64,000 nucleotides of DNA from Nitzschia sp. DOCU1 (GCA_951394045.1 OX595989.1:2108001-2172000); one strand, 5' to 3'. Counted from the first letter of the stretch, positions 10,677-24,089 are shown. The notes: generated by a model not told the origin, from the letters alone. Program-made: numbers and translations.

Positions 10677-11897
10677 ATGTCAGCTCTACTAAAGCATGTG
10701 CATGCCATATTTTGGCACGAGATGCCAGTGCGTCGCTTTGGATTTTCTCTCAAAACTCTCCTTTTTCGTGCGAAATACCAATACAAATCACTCGACATCA
10801 TTTCTCGGGTTGTTGTCAAACAATCGCACTACTTTCTTCCCCTCCTTGCCGTCCTTTGCCTTCTTATGCAGGCTACTGCGGTTGCTTTGCTGGTATTTTT
10901 TGCTCAGCTTTCAAGGATCCAATGTTTCAGTCGGCCATCGGTGCGGGCGCGTATCCACCTGTTTGCCAGTGACCAAGAGACAAGCCCAACAATAACCATT
11001 CCATCGTCAGATGTGGTAGCCGACGATCTGGGTGTCCGCCGGGGGTCTCGTGCCCCTAGAAGGATATGGCGCTATTCCTGGCGTCTCCATGGCTACATGC
11101 TCCCACTACTTCACGCCTTGGATCGAGCGCGCTCAAAAGATTTGGATTATTCGTTGAAATGCCTTTGGTGCAAGGCTCTGAGTGGTCTCGACCCGAGCTC
11201 ACCTACATTCGATGGCGGTCTTGCCTATGATATGTTGCCCAGTGGAACCCGGTGGATCCTGCGATTGCCAAATCGAATCTTTCCGCGCCTCATTCATTTC
11301 AATATCGAACTTCGGACAGCCTACCTGAATAGAGCAATCCGGGAAGAAGTGGAACGATATCCAACAAAAAAGATCAGACTCATCACATTCGGAGCAGGGT
11401 ATGATACTCGATCTGTGCGTTGTTTGATGGAGGGACAAGTGCACGAGGCGTGGGAAATTGATATGGCGCCTGTTGTGGCGTCGAAAGAGATCATGTTGGA
11501 TCGCTTGAGACAGCGGCGGCATTCAATCATGGAACGCCCGAACCTTCTGGCGCTGAATTTGAATAATCTCGATGCTTTCCGGGAAATTTTACAAAGCGTT
11601 CTTGACTCCAAAAGGGGAAAGGACTGGCATACGATTTTTCTTTTCGAAGGGGTTCTTATCTATTTGGACAGAGATGTTCCCAAAACCCTCCTAACTTGTT
11701 GCTCGTCGATGCTGAGAACGGACGGATTATCAGGAAGTCTGGTATTTGCGGATCTTTTTCGGGATCTAACCCGCTTTGACAACGACTCGGCAGCCGAGTT
11801 TTTCCAATCCGTCGGATGGGACCTAATGAGGTCGACTTGGTGCGTCAAGCCTGGTTTGGCTCGCCACATGGGAGTGGCGCGATTGAATAGCATGTAG
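10677..11897 (+). CDS. SAM-dependent methyltransferase of the LCMT/PPM1 type
   Basis: The product is 406 aa if translated from ATG 10677. The catalytic half (about 160-400) has the leucine carboxyl methyltransferase-like signature: LITFGAGYDTRSVR (SAM-binding loop), EAWEIDMAPVVASKE (acidic ribose-binding strand), a segment with NLNNLDAF, and LFEGVLIYLD. The family transfers methyl from SAM to carboxyl or hydroxyl groups; the substrate cannot be told here. Residues 50-85 contain a hydrophobic stretch (ATAVALLVFFAQL). Translation from the internal ATG at 10866 would turn this into an N-terminal signal peptide, so the true start is uncertain. Confidence 0.75.
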   Translation: MSALLKHVHAIFWHEMPVRRFGFSLKTLLFRAKYQYKSLDIISRVVVKQSHYFLPLLAVLCLLMQATAVALLVFFAQLSRIQCFSRPSVRARIHLFASDQETSPTITIPSSDVVADDLGVRRGSRAPRRIWRYSWRLHGYMLPLLHALDRARSKDLDYSLKCLWCKALSGLDPSSPTFDGGLAYDMLPSGTRWILRLPNRIFPRLIHFNIELRTAYLNRAIREEVERYPTKKIRLITFGAGYDTRSVRCLMEGQVHEAWEIDMAPVVASKEIMLDRLRQRRHSIMERPNLLALNLNNLDAFREILQSVLDSKRGKDWHTIFLFEGVLIYLDRDVPKTLLTCCSSMLRTDGLSGSLVFADLFRDLTRFDNDSAAEFFQSVGWDLMRSTWCVKPGLARHMGVARLNSM

Positions 11898-12235
11898 GAA
11901 ACCGTGGACGATCTCATCGAAAGTCCTGGTCATGCCGAAAGAGACTGACTGTCAGGGGACTTCTTTTGTCCCATCTGCTTGCATATTGCCGACCAAACAT
12001 ATCACTTATGTGGGACTTCAGGTGCTGGAAATAGCCTGTCGAAGAGCCTCCAAAGTATTGTAGGCCTTTCAGGGTTTTTGAGTCTAACGAATCCGTCTTC
12101 GACTAAGAACCACCACGCACCGCCTCACAGTTTCTACGAATCTTGATTGAATCTCGGCGGAAGACCCGCTGACGACCACACATACATATTTTATCCTCCT
12201 ACTAGCAACTATCACATTTACGAATTTGTTTCAAT
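11898..12235. other. intergenic region, 338 bp
   Basis: Same-strand spacer between the methyltransferase and the MFS transporter. No gene or clear motif was seen. Confidence 0.4.
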
Positions 12236-14235
12236 ATGACGAATGAACATGTATCTACGGAGGAATGCTCCCTTGGAAGAAGGAGGTCAAATATACCAAG
12301 CTTAGTATGCGCATTCTTGGCATCGGCAACGACCGGTGGAACCATTTACGCCTTCGGCATTTTTGCAAATGACTTGAAGAGGGCCTTGCACATATCGGAA
12401 ATGCAGCTGGGGGCTATCAGTTCTGCTTTTTTCATTGCGGGCCTTTTCACCTGGATTCCTGGTATTGTTGTGGATCGAATGAAAATGAGATTCAGCATGG
12501 CTCTTGGTGGAATTGCTGGCGCAGCGTTCACTACCATTTTCTGGGCATTCTGCCGATATCCACACGTCTTCACATTCGTAATGGTTTATCCCGTAGGCAC
12601 TCTTTCGATCTTGGCAGTTGCTATTTGTCTCAGCTGTGGTTTGATTGTGGGCAGTATATTCAAACTGACCCTGCTTTGTGGTGGCCCCGATGGAACGGGA
12701 CCTTCCGTGGGGATCGCCAAAGGTATGACACCATTTTGCTTGCTGTTCCCTCCAGAAAGTCATTCCATGCTAACCAGTCCGCCGGTTCGCCCTACTTTTG
12801 GTGGATTATAGGTTTTGTTGGGCTCGGTTCGGGGATTTACGCTACAATCTTCCAAGCCTTTAGGACCGAGGAAGAATCAACATTGGATTTTTTGCCAGTT
12901 ATTGCCATCTTCTTCCTTGTTTGCTCGACAATACCTGCCTTGATTTTCCTTCCGACTCGAGACGAGTGGCAGCCGCATTTAATGAACTTTGAAACGACAA
13001 GTCTCCACTTCCATACCATGTATTACGCAGTTTCCGTGTTATGCCTACTGGTTCTAGGAAGTGCAATTTCTGACATTTGGGAGGCGGGCAATGACGAACG
13101 AGCATCCAAAGAGAGGCAGCCTGTCAAAATATTGTTGGTTCTAGCAATTTGGTTTGGGCCTATTCTGTCCATTCTCTTCCTTCCGCGGAAGAGATGCATC
13201 TCTCGAAAAGAATCCAGTGAAATCATCACTGAGCAGGCACCCCTTCTGACATCTGGACACGAGGTTCGAGCTCGGTCCAAGTCACATTCGCTCTCTTCTC
13301 TGGACAGCCCAGCAGATGAAGAAGTTGACGAACAAGAAGAAGAGAACGGAGCAAGGGTCGGTCGTTGGGGGGCGGCCAAAGAGGAAGAGAAAAGACGAGG
13401 TCTTGCTTCCACGGAAAGCAGCCATTCCCAATCGCAACAGTCAGAGCAACGTCAAAAGAACCTTGACGAAGTCGACTTTCAAGATAAGAATTTGAATCTT
13501 GTAGAAATGCTTCAAACGGGTCCTGCATGGGTCATGCTATGGATCACTCTTGTTATCGTGGGATCAGGCACGGCGAAAACCAACGCCATGGGTCAGATGT
13601 GTGAATCACTCGGGTTTCCGGACAGTGTGACACCTGCGACTCTTGCCATATTTTCAGTTGCCCAAGCGGCCTCGCGCATCTCTACGGGAATTGTTTCCGA
13701 AATCGCTCTTCAGTGGAAGTCACCGTTTCCAGCATGTATCACTGGTACAAGAGACCATCAGAGAGGCGGTGTACCGCGGCCCATCTTTCTCGTGATTGCG
13801 TCTTGCGTAGCCCTGGTGGCTCATGTCGTGCTCGCTACTACCACTGGCCTTGTTTCTTTTGTGATTGGTTGTACAATCTCAGCGATTGCCTTTGGTATGG
13901 CGTGGCCCCTAATGGTCCTCATTGTTGGAGACGTTTTTGGCGTAGAGCATCACGGCGCAAATTACATGTTCTACGACGGTGTAACCAAAGCACTCGGGAC
14001 GCTGCTACTTTCAGAGTATCTTTCGGGAAGTGTCTATGAAGCACACGCTTCGTTCCAAGTCGTCGACGACGACAGTGGGAGCTTCGCGACATGTTTGGGG
14101 CCCAGCTGTTTTCGAACCACGAACATTACCATTGCTGCACTTGCTGCGACTTGTATCCTGGCAAGTCTTATTCTCTGCTATCAAACACGACACGCCTACT
14201 TTGTCCCTAGTGGTCAACCCGTTGCTAGCAAGTAA
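12236..14235 (+). CDS. major facilitator superfamily transporter
   Basis: Two exons, 12236..12722 and 12812..14235, separated by an 89-nt intron (gtatga...ttatag). The join restores GIAKGFVGLGSGIYATIF, a conserved stretch of nodulin-like/OxlT-like MFS carriers. The product is 636 aa. The N-terminal half has an opening membrane span reading GGTIYAFGIFANDLK, a SEMQLG loop, and membrane spans to residue 260 or so. A hydrophilic, acidic cytosolic loop (about 290-392, with EEVDEQEEENG) separates it from the second half, which starts near WVMLWITLVIVGSG. The substrate is unknown; relatives carry monocarboxylates such as oxalate or formate. No signal peptide is present. Confidence 0.8.
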
Positions 14236-14436
14236 CCAGCTCGAAGGGCTTATGCACTACGGGATATTGCATCATAACAACAGAGAACGGATATGTGGCT
14301 TTCATGAAGCGCTCCGATTTACGCATACCATTCCCGAGAAATTTATCATGGCTGCGCCAGATCTACCAAACAGGAAAATTATTGCAAGTGACCGTCTTCA
14401 AGATACGGTACATTTGATCCAAGCTACTCTGGTTGG

Positions 14437-17400
14437 CTAGACAGCTTCATCCGCCAGCGTTTTCTGAGAAGCAATGATCTCTTCGCGCTCGTCTTCGATT
14501 CCCTTGGCACGTTCCAACATTTCCGCTACGATGGCCCTGCCTTCCTTTTCCCACATACTGCGGTTGTTCTGAGCATAGTTCAAGTTCTCGTCACTTGTGG
14601 GACCGAAAACACCACAGTCACGAAGCTTTTTTGAAAGAGGAATGATGTAGTAGTCAAAGAAGCCAATCTCTCCTTCGTACCAGGTCTCAGATGGATCAGT
14701 ATCCGCCCGACCCTCGCGATAGGCCCTGTAGCACTCCTCGAAGAGGCGTTGATTCCATTTGCGATAAATATTCCAGTGCTGGCAAGTATGTGCCACGTCG
14801 GCGGCTTGGATCAAGTGCTCAATCACAATGGTCGCCTTGCGATTTACTCCTTTCCGAGAGTTGACTTCTTCCTCGGCAAGCGCACTCTCGTCAAATGCCT
14901 TGGACCAACGTCCGTTGCGCAAAGCCTTGAGCTCTTTGTCGCCCAGATCGGTGGCCATGACACAATTGATAACCAGTTGACGGAATCGACGAAGATCCGC
15001 TTCTGTGCGGCAAAGGAACGAGCGAAGCTCGTCAAAGTTCGGATCCATAAACAAATCCCAAGCCAAGTCAAAAGATCTTTGCTCTGCCACCGATCGTTCC
15101 TTATAGATCTTTGCCAACCTTTCATTCTCCTTGATAAAAGTGGGATTCGGTACACCTGGGTGTTGCACTGAAACGACAGCAGACAAAGAAAAAATTGAGA
15201 GACCCCCGATGAAATACCTGGGGAACGAAAATCTCACTGAGCGTACCGTCGTGAATCAAAGCTGAGAAGACAACAGCAAACTGCGTCAGTGGATCACTCG
15301 TGATCCCATACGAATGCTCGTGGATAGCGGCTTGGGTACTTGATCGGTGCCTTTCAGAATCAAATCCAACGTCAAGTTCTGACGCGGCATTAATACGATT
15401 CATGTACTTGGTGACAGCCATTACCACGTAGGACGCATGAGCAAAGTTATGGAATGGCTGCAATGGAAACGAAGGCCAAATAGTGAGACTGACGCGACCG
15501 GACTAACGAACACCGACAGAGAAAGGGCGACGAAATTCCACGACTTACATTGTCCTCGTACATCCCAGCTACCTGTGTGTTTCATCGCAAACGAATAACA
15601 AAGAGAAGCATGAGAGTCAATGAAGTGCTTTCCCGACGATCCATTATTCAAAACACTTACCTGTGTGACATAGTCGCGAAGTTCGTCGACCACTTCAGCG
15701 GGAACGTCGCGGTCGCCCCTCTCGCGTAGTCGTCTTGCGACCTCTTTGTCAAAAGCCGGCAGTTCAATAATCTCCTTGACTTCTTCCAGCGGCATCCCAC
15801 CAGGAGCATCCAAGGAAATTAACCTGTGATCGCCGCTGCCTCTTCTCTCCTCCCTTCGAGAAGCAACATTTTTTAACATGGTTCGGAGAACTTCAGTGTT
15901 CCACTCGATCCATCGTCCCTCACTGTCAAGCCCATAAAAGTCATCTTCACCGCCATCATCTGAAGGATTCGTGTCTGCAATCGACCGTCCATCAGCAGCA
16001 TGGTTTGGTGATTTTCGGTAACGAGTGAGCCAGAAAGTCTGAAGCTCCCCCTTCTCCTGGGTGTAAATCTTGCCTTCTCGTTCCTCCACCCAGTTTTGCT
16101 TGCCGGCCTGGATCAACAACTTCGCAGTGGCCTCCGATAAATGGACTCTATTGCTCATGCCGGATTTATGAATCAGCCCCGCTGTCGTCATGGTGTCGCC
16201 GAACAGCTGGAATCGGCTTTGACTTCCTTTCATGAATCCTCCTGTGACGGGGCCGCTATGCAGGGCAACCCTTTAAAAAAGTTCACTTGTATCGGGACCA
16301 TACTGAATTTCGAGCTTTTTCGACAGGATGTCAACCTTCTTGAGACAATCGGCAGCGAATCGAGCCATTATGACTGCGTGATCGGATCGTGCCTCGGGAA
16401 TACCTGATGCAGCAACTGAAAGGCTTCCGGTTAGCTCCTTGACAGACAATTCAATATGACCTGATTTTGCAGTTTTGCTACATACCATAGTATTCCGCAG
16501 TCGAGTCCACCTGATATATCTTGTACCTTTCGGCTATCACGGCAAAGTTTTCAAAGAGAGCCTCCAAGAATTTGAAAACTTGAATGGGCTCGCGTACCGA
16601 TGACCACGCAGTAAAGCCTTCGATATCGGCAATCATCACGGTGGTCTCCAAGAAAAGGTCGGGCAGAATCTCAGCGTCCATATTTTTGCTGTCCTGGCAA
16701 AGCTTCGGTACTATATAGATTGCTGAAGCAATGCACATATCAAAACTAAGAAGGAGGCTTGTTGCCGCTGTCAACCCGGCCGTGTTGTTCTCCCCCATGA
16801 CCGCCCGAATGGAGGCACGGAGAGCAAGAAACATGGTGTGCACAACAAAAGTAGCTGCCACATATTTCGTGTCGTTTATGTCGCTAGTCACCCGGCTTAC
16901 AACGATCGAAACGACAAGGGATGGGAGGATGACAAGAGCTTGCCACGACAGACTGCCAACGAGCCAAAGGTCGGACTCTGAAGCACACATCTCGGACAAA
17001 ATGACGACGGTATCGCCATTTTCGTTTGCCGTGGTTGTAAGATCGTAGTCTTCGGACTTAGTGGGAGGGTCGATCACCGTCCAAGCAGCAAGGAACGCGC
17101 CAACGAGGCAAAGTGCAACCCCGGTGACACGGAAAAGGCGGGTAGCTCGGATGCGGACGCGCTGCATCTGCTTCCCAATGTTGGCAAGCTTGTTGATGGC
17201 GAACGTCCTTTGAGCCAGAGGTACCAGCTGCACTGCATACCCTATGTTCGTAAGCCACACAGTCGCCACGCAAGTACCACTCGTTGGCGGCAAAGTCAAG
17301 AGCAAAGCTCCAACTACCACAAGTAAAGACCCCACAAGCAAGAGAGAAAGGAACTCGATCTGAGCGAAGTATATCACCCTGGTGTTTCTTTTCGCGAACA

Positions 17401-19312
17401 CAAGAACGATCAAGAGCAAGAGCAAGACCCCGACCAAGCCAGCGATGGCAAGAGCCGAAGTCACCAGCGGAGAGTCAGCAAAGTCTTCCTTTTCAATGGA
17501 TCTGGGAAAGGATTTTGGAACGAACGACTTGACCATATCCAGATTGTCGATCACCCACTGGCAAGTGGCCTGACGATTCGCGAAGTTAAAATCGTCCCTG
17601 TCAAGACGGAACCAATTTTGAAAGATTTGACCATATTGCAGGTGGGAGATCTGAAAGTTGGCCAAGACATCATAGGCTGGACTCCACAAAGCTTCTGGCA
17701 TGTCAGGATCATTTGAGGCTTCATACAGCCCCAATGTGATCATCTTCTTGAGCGTTTGCGTTGGGGTGTCACACGCACCCTCTTTCTCACCCCTCATCAC
17801 TTCCCGATCTCCGTCGCAATTCTTGAGCATACTTACTCTCGAAGCGAGGCACTCTTGAGTCGGGGGAGGGAGCACGACGCTTGTGAGCGCAGCATCTGTG
17901 CCGACTGTGAAGAAGAATTAGTGAGCAAACGACAAAGATGATTTAATTCCAGCATCAAAGGGCGCGAGCCTACCATATCGTTCGTAAAGTCCCTCGGGGC
18001 TCCACCACATCGCAATAACGTTGTTCTTGGTTCTAATTATTACCAAAAAATTGACAAGCGAAGACTAGAGGTGAGAATAGACGGGAAGAAACAAGATTAC
18101 AAGAGCGTGGAAAGGACTCACGCATTCGCAGCCGCCCAGATCTGGTAAATTTGGCTGTAGGTATAGCCGCCGTTTGGGGACGGACCGTTGCTCTCTAAGG
18201 CGATGTCCAAATGATATGTCTGTTGGGTGACAAATGAAGTCCAAGTGCAAGGGTAATCAGTGATATGCCCGGTGCATGTATCTGGATAGTTGTCGCAGTC
18301 GTTCTCTTCTGTAGCACGAAAGTGACCAATATAGAGGCCCTCAACAAACATGCTCTCTTCCTCGTCGGGGCCGATGGGTGCTCGGACTGCAACACCGTCG
18401 TCGGTAGCACATGTGTTGTTGGAAACTTCCTCGCAGTAGGTTTTCCAAGTTGTGGGGCGCTTGAACATTTCGGCAAGCTTTCGGCGGTTTTCCTCACCGG
18501 CCAAGCCAATGTAGGTGGCCACAGTTGGATCCCTTTCAACGGTAAATTTTGTCACCCACCAATGTTGTTCGCCGAGAGCTCCAAGGTCCCTTGGAGTTTC
18601 AAGAAACTGGCTGTACGGAGTTTGATCTTTGTCTGCCAACCAACTCTCCAACGCGACATGAGCGCAAGCGTGGTACTCCTCTTCGGGTTTCGCGCGTTTG
18701 AGTTCACGGCAGTCAATGACTCGGGCGGCGTTCTGTAGCTCAACATAATCCCAGGTTGCTGCACCATAATCCAAAGCGCCAGATTTGTCGTAGAAGTCAG
18801 CAGTCATACCGGGGACAGTCGCTTCAATCGAAACAGGCACATCGAGGATCTCGCTCTTGAGAGGCGGCAGTCGGAAGTCGATGAGAGTAGATGAAGGAAG
18901 AATTGTTAGATACGGTGGTGGGAAATTCGAAGAGGGGACGGTTTTCCGTGCATTGCAGGTTAATTACCAATATGATCTGGATGACCCAGTTGGCAAAGAA
19001 CGCGGTATCCCAATCCTGAGCCAACGCCCGAATCTCAAGGTAATCAAATGGAGATCTTCGACAATATCCCATCGCCTCAGCTTCGGGCGGATCATCAGAG
19101 TTGCAAATTCGCGTCTTGTGCCAGTCGGGAATGTGGCTTGCCAAACATCCTTGGTTGAAGTATGGGTTTGTACAAAACCCGTCCACACATTCACTTCCGG
19201 GTGGGAGTTTGACAGCGCAGTCGGCCTCTTGTGAGCAAGAAATGGCAGCAGTTGCCGAATCGAGCAGAGAAGCCCCTGCCAAGAGGGAAAAACAGAACAA
19301 GAAGTCCTTCAT
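14437..19312 (-). CDS. receptor-type cyclase/phosphodiesterase fusion (class-C 7TM + class III cyclase + PDEase_I), with in-frame TAA
   Basis: Eight exons are proposed: 19312..18968, 18855..18122, 18032..17974, 17904..16486, 16415..15661, 15572..15549, 15457..15247 and 15167..14437, all with GT-AG introns and consistent phase (1425 codons). The order is: signal peptide (MKDFLFCFSLLAGASLL), a Cys-rich segment, a periplasmic-binding-like ectodomain, a seven-span region resembling GABA-B/class-C receptors (about 526-779), a class III cyclase (from MIADIEGFTAW, about 802), then a PDE (AFHNF-like PFHNFAHASYV, LIHDVQHPG, QAADVAHTCQHW). Bifunctional guanylate cyclase-PDE proteins are known from diatoms and linked to cGMP signalling. 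Two oddities stand out. The cyclase metal/substrate motif is degenerate (YQVDSTAEYY), and codon 900 (16275..16273) is TAA. The gene may therefore be a recent pseudogene, or only the receptor part may be made. Confidence 0.8.
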
Positions 19313-20090
19313 GCTTTCTAATGACGAAAGAATGGTGTCTTCGAAAAAGGTGGTGCAGGTGAGTTGGGGCATGCAATGGATAGCAAAACAAAGGAACGAG
19401 AAACGAACAATCCGAAAAAACCCGAACTTCCGAAAAGGTGATGAGAAGAAAAGATACGAAATGCCTGCCTTTTCTGGCATCTCATCGGAACCTTTGGGCT
19501 ATTGTGCCTTTTCTGGCACCAGGGGAACCATGGGCTATTGTACTGTCTGTACGCTTCTATGCTATCTTCCGGACAGACGAAACGTGAACAGGCATATGTA
19601 GTGTGATCGCACGAGCGCTTTTCATACTTTTCATAGAGCCGCCTTTGAGAAGAACGAGAGAAAGAAGATAGCAAATGCCGCATAAAGTACCGGTATCGCA
19701 CGTTCCATTCTGCCTGAGAACCGTTTAGGTGCTCGAGAGGGATGTATTCTATTACTACAGGTATACTACCGGTAGCTCCGAGTGCGAAAGTGACTCAATG
19801 CAACGACGGCATCATCTCTCGACGAAAACGAGGAGCACTGCTGACCAGGTACTTTGCGTGAATGGACGAATGCACCTGGTATCCAAGTGTAATATCAACC
19901 TGCAGCATAGCTAGTATCAATGCATTTTGCTTTACTCGTAGTAGCTACGGCATTGACCTCATTTGAATAGTACATGACCGTCTTCAACGCCTTTGGGACA
20001 AATTATTGAGAGTAGTCCAACTTATGGAACGGGACTCTTCTCTTGCTAGCCAGTAGACATGTCATCCTATGGAGCGCCCAACTTTGTTGA
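19313..20090. other. intergenic region, 778 bp
   Basis: Upstream of the receptor cyclase gene and downstream of the coiled-coil gene. A few TACCGGTA-like palindromes occur (for example near 19762), but no gene could be supported. Confidence 0.4.
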
Positions 20091-23000
20091 CTAATTGTTT
20101 ACCTGTCTGTTACCCAACACATTTGGGACTCGTTTGGGTTTGCCCAAGGATTGTGGAGATCGAATTTTGTTCAACTGATTCTTCAGACCCTTCATCCCCC
20201 CAAGTTCTCGTGCCTTTCGCATTCGCAGCGTTTTCGAACCACTTTGGGGAGAAGTGAAGGGCGCCTGGTTCTCCTTTGCAGGAGTGTTGGCGCTGGGACT
20301 TCCACTAACCACCACTTTCTTGACACTATTGGGAGTTCGCTTGTGTGGGGTGGGTCTCCAGCTTGGAGAAAATCCGGAATTCTCTAATCCTCTGAATCCC
20401 TCAGACCCCTTGATTGCGCCCCCATGTAGTCCTCCCTTCGGAGTGCTTCTTCCATTCTTTTCGGCTGAGGAGAGACGCGTCTTGGCATACTGATCAACCC
20501 AATCATTGATGTCAGTAGTAGCAAACGGAGACGCCCGGTCGGCTAGTGGAGATTGTAGGTCGCTCTCCCTTGGACTCAACTGGCCATTTTGGAACGAAGA
20601 CGGGATTGAAATGGTCATTCCAATCAAGTTTTCGTGTCCCGCGTGCTGAGGGTTCCTAGGGGTAGTAGGCTCTTCAATGCAATGAGAAGGTCCGCCTTCT
20701 GATAATAAACCATGGTTGTTCTTGTGCACGTGCGCGGTGTCAACGGGACTCTGATGTTGTGCCATGTATCCACTGTCGGCCCAAGTGGTTGACTTTCTCG
20801 CAGTGGCACGCACATCAAAGCTAATGCGTTGCGTTGGAGTTTTTGGATTCTTCAGGGACGACGATGGAACACATACATAGTGACTCGGCGACAGCCTGTG
20901 TTCTTCCCGTGGGTAGTTCATAGACAAGAGACCCTTCTCGAGAAAATCAGTTGGTGACATGAGCATATTTCTCGTGCCATATGTTTTCAAAGGGGTTTTC
21001 GTTTCAAGAGGCGCTGGTTCGTTTTTCTTCAGAGTAGAAACTTTAGTTTCCAAGTTCTGAATCTTCTTCGCTGCCTCATCAAGCTGCGTCTGCGTTCGCT
21101 TGTTTTCATCCACCGCCTTCTTGTAAAGCTCCAGCGAAACAGTCGAGGCCTGCTTTCGAATCTGCTGCTGATAATTTCGAATGGCTGCTTTGTACTGGGC
21201 TTCCTTTATATCCCATTCGTTTGCATGCGTATCATGAGTTGTCCTGAGCAGCTTGTCAATATATGTCCGGCTACTGATTACCTCAGCCGAGAGTTCTTCG
21301 ATTCTGCCCCCCAAAGTAACGTTTTCATCTTCCAGCACCTTGTTCTGCCTTAACATCTCCCTCATTCGTCTCTCCAGTCGATCACGCTCCTGTTACATAA
21401 ACTGTCAGTACACTAGATGCCGAAGCTTTATCGGAGATCGAAGATGTGCTTACCTCAACCAGCTGATTTGGTGCCGCCCGTGCTTCTTCGAGTTCTTGCG
21501 CCAAGGTCGTATTTTCTTCCTTCATGGCCTTCACTTTCTTGGCTAGTTCAACGTTCACTTCCATCTGCGACAACTTTTGGAACTTCGTCAAACACACGGA
21601 TGAGACGGGTTTCCACCAATAACAACATGGTAACTCTCTGCACCCAAAGGCTTACCTCGCTCTCGTCCACCCCGATGGCTCGGATGAGCTCTGCCCGAAA
21701 GGATTCTTGTGTCCGTTTGATTCGTTCCAAGTTCTCTCGTGTTTGCCGCAGCAGTTGATTCAATTCCACGTTTCGTTCTCTCTGGAGCTCTAGATCGCTT
21801 TCGCTCTGCAGTCGAAGCTTCTTTTCGGCACCAACGGCCAGCCTAGATCGCTCTACTTCCTCCTTCAAAGCGCTTTGAAGCTCGGCAATTTTCTGTTGCA
21901 TTCTTGTTTCCAGATCGCGAGCCTCTAGATCTTTCTCTTGAAGTCTGGCTTGTTCTTGCTGAAGCGCTTGTCTCATTTGGTGCTGCTCTAGCTGGATTCG
22001 TTCCATGGCTTTCAAAGTTTCTTCCTTTTGAGATGTGACTACTTCCACTTTGGTTTCCAGAGTTCGTACGAGATTCTCTGCCTCCTTCTTGGCGCGTTGC
22101 AAGCGACGGAGCTTCTCCATGAATTTACTCCGCTCTTGATGACGAACAGACTCCATCTCCATGGCTTGTCCTGTTAGCTTATTGACTTCATCCATCAGGC
22201 GCTCCTTCGCCGTACTTTCAGTTTGTGGCGTATTTTGTTGGGACGACGAGGAACCTTCGGAAATGGTGCCCAGTCGTTTGCCCCGACTGTCCGAGGAGAA
22301 CACTGCCGAATCTTGGAGTCTCCAACTTTGATTGGGCGTATCCACAAGTTGCAACCCCCGTAGCACCGACGGCGGCGAGTACGAAAAGTTCAGAGAGTTC
22401 CTACTGGCATCTATGGAATCCAGGGTTGTATTTCCTACCGTGATGCGAGAGATATTGGCCGTGGAATCGGTGAAGAACTGGCCAGGCGAGCAATCTTCTT
22501 CTTCTTCTTGTGCTCCTGGAGGGCTGACTGGAGAAACAAGTGGAATCTCCTCCTCATCGGCGACTGTTTGTGGTGACGGTTCATCGGTGGCAGCAATGAG
22601 AGGTCGACGAGGTGGTGGGGGAGGCGGCGGGGCTTTGAACGTCTTTCCCTGGACGACTTGCAGTCGCTTCCGAGCCGCTTGAAGCAACTGAGGGGAGCCC
22701 TTCTTTTCAGCCAGTAAGCGAATGACCTTTCCGAGATCCTTGGCACATTCACACTTGTTCACGAAACCAAAGTTAAGCATGTCAATGGTATTCAGAGTTT
22801 CAAACGATGTCGACATGGGGGCACTCTCTTCTTCCTGCACCGTCGTTTGCCCTGCGTGTCTTTCCTCCTCATGGAGGGGTCGATGAGGGGGGCGGCGGAA
22901 CTTGTGCAATTTTACCACGGGACTATCCGCAGCTATCTCAGTGACTTCGGTCATTGCCGAAATTGGACTCAAAATCGCACTTGCCGACTGAGACGAAAAG

Positions 23001-23284
23001 AATCTCTCACCGCCACCGGCATGGATCAGCTTTGGAGGACTCTTCTTTGGAGTAGCACTCGGTGTCCCCACTACTGTATCAAGACACTCCTTTGGTGCAT
23101 CTGGTGTGGCGGAGAAGATGGATTGTAACACATTTGCATGTTCTGGCTTCTTGGGTGGTGGTGGGGGAGGCGGTGGCGGTGGTACTACTTTGGCTCCAAA
23201 CGATGGAACATGCCACTGAGGTTGTGGCGACGTCGATGGCCGAGGAAGGCTGTCCGCAAATCGGACCCCTCGTTGAGCCATCAT
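20091..23284 (-). CDS. large coiled-coil protein with polyproline tracts
   Basis: Three exons are proposed: 23284..21656, 21582..21454 and 21389..20091, with introns of 73 and 64 nt, all in phase 0. The product is 1018 aa. The start is the ATGATG at 23284 in a caccATG context; the frame upstream has no convincing start. The N-terminal 300 residues are disordered with two polyproline runs (P10 near residue 35, P7 near residue 225), the kind bound by profilin and EVH1/WW domains. The middle (about 400-720) is an uninterrupted coiled coil rich in Q, E, R and L (SQKEETLKAMERIQLEQHQM). The C-terminus is basic and disordered with many SP/TP sites. A cytoskeletal or centrosomal scaffold is a reasonable guess; no named family was recognised. 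Confidence 0.75.

Positions 23285-24089
<805 letters not shown>

Noticed and set aside
16260..16300. A 16-nt intron (gtgaac...aaag) that would skip the TAA in the cyclase domain
   Set aside because: It is far too short for a spliceosomal intron and would put the following conserved strand out of frame.
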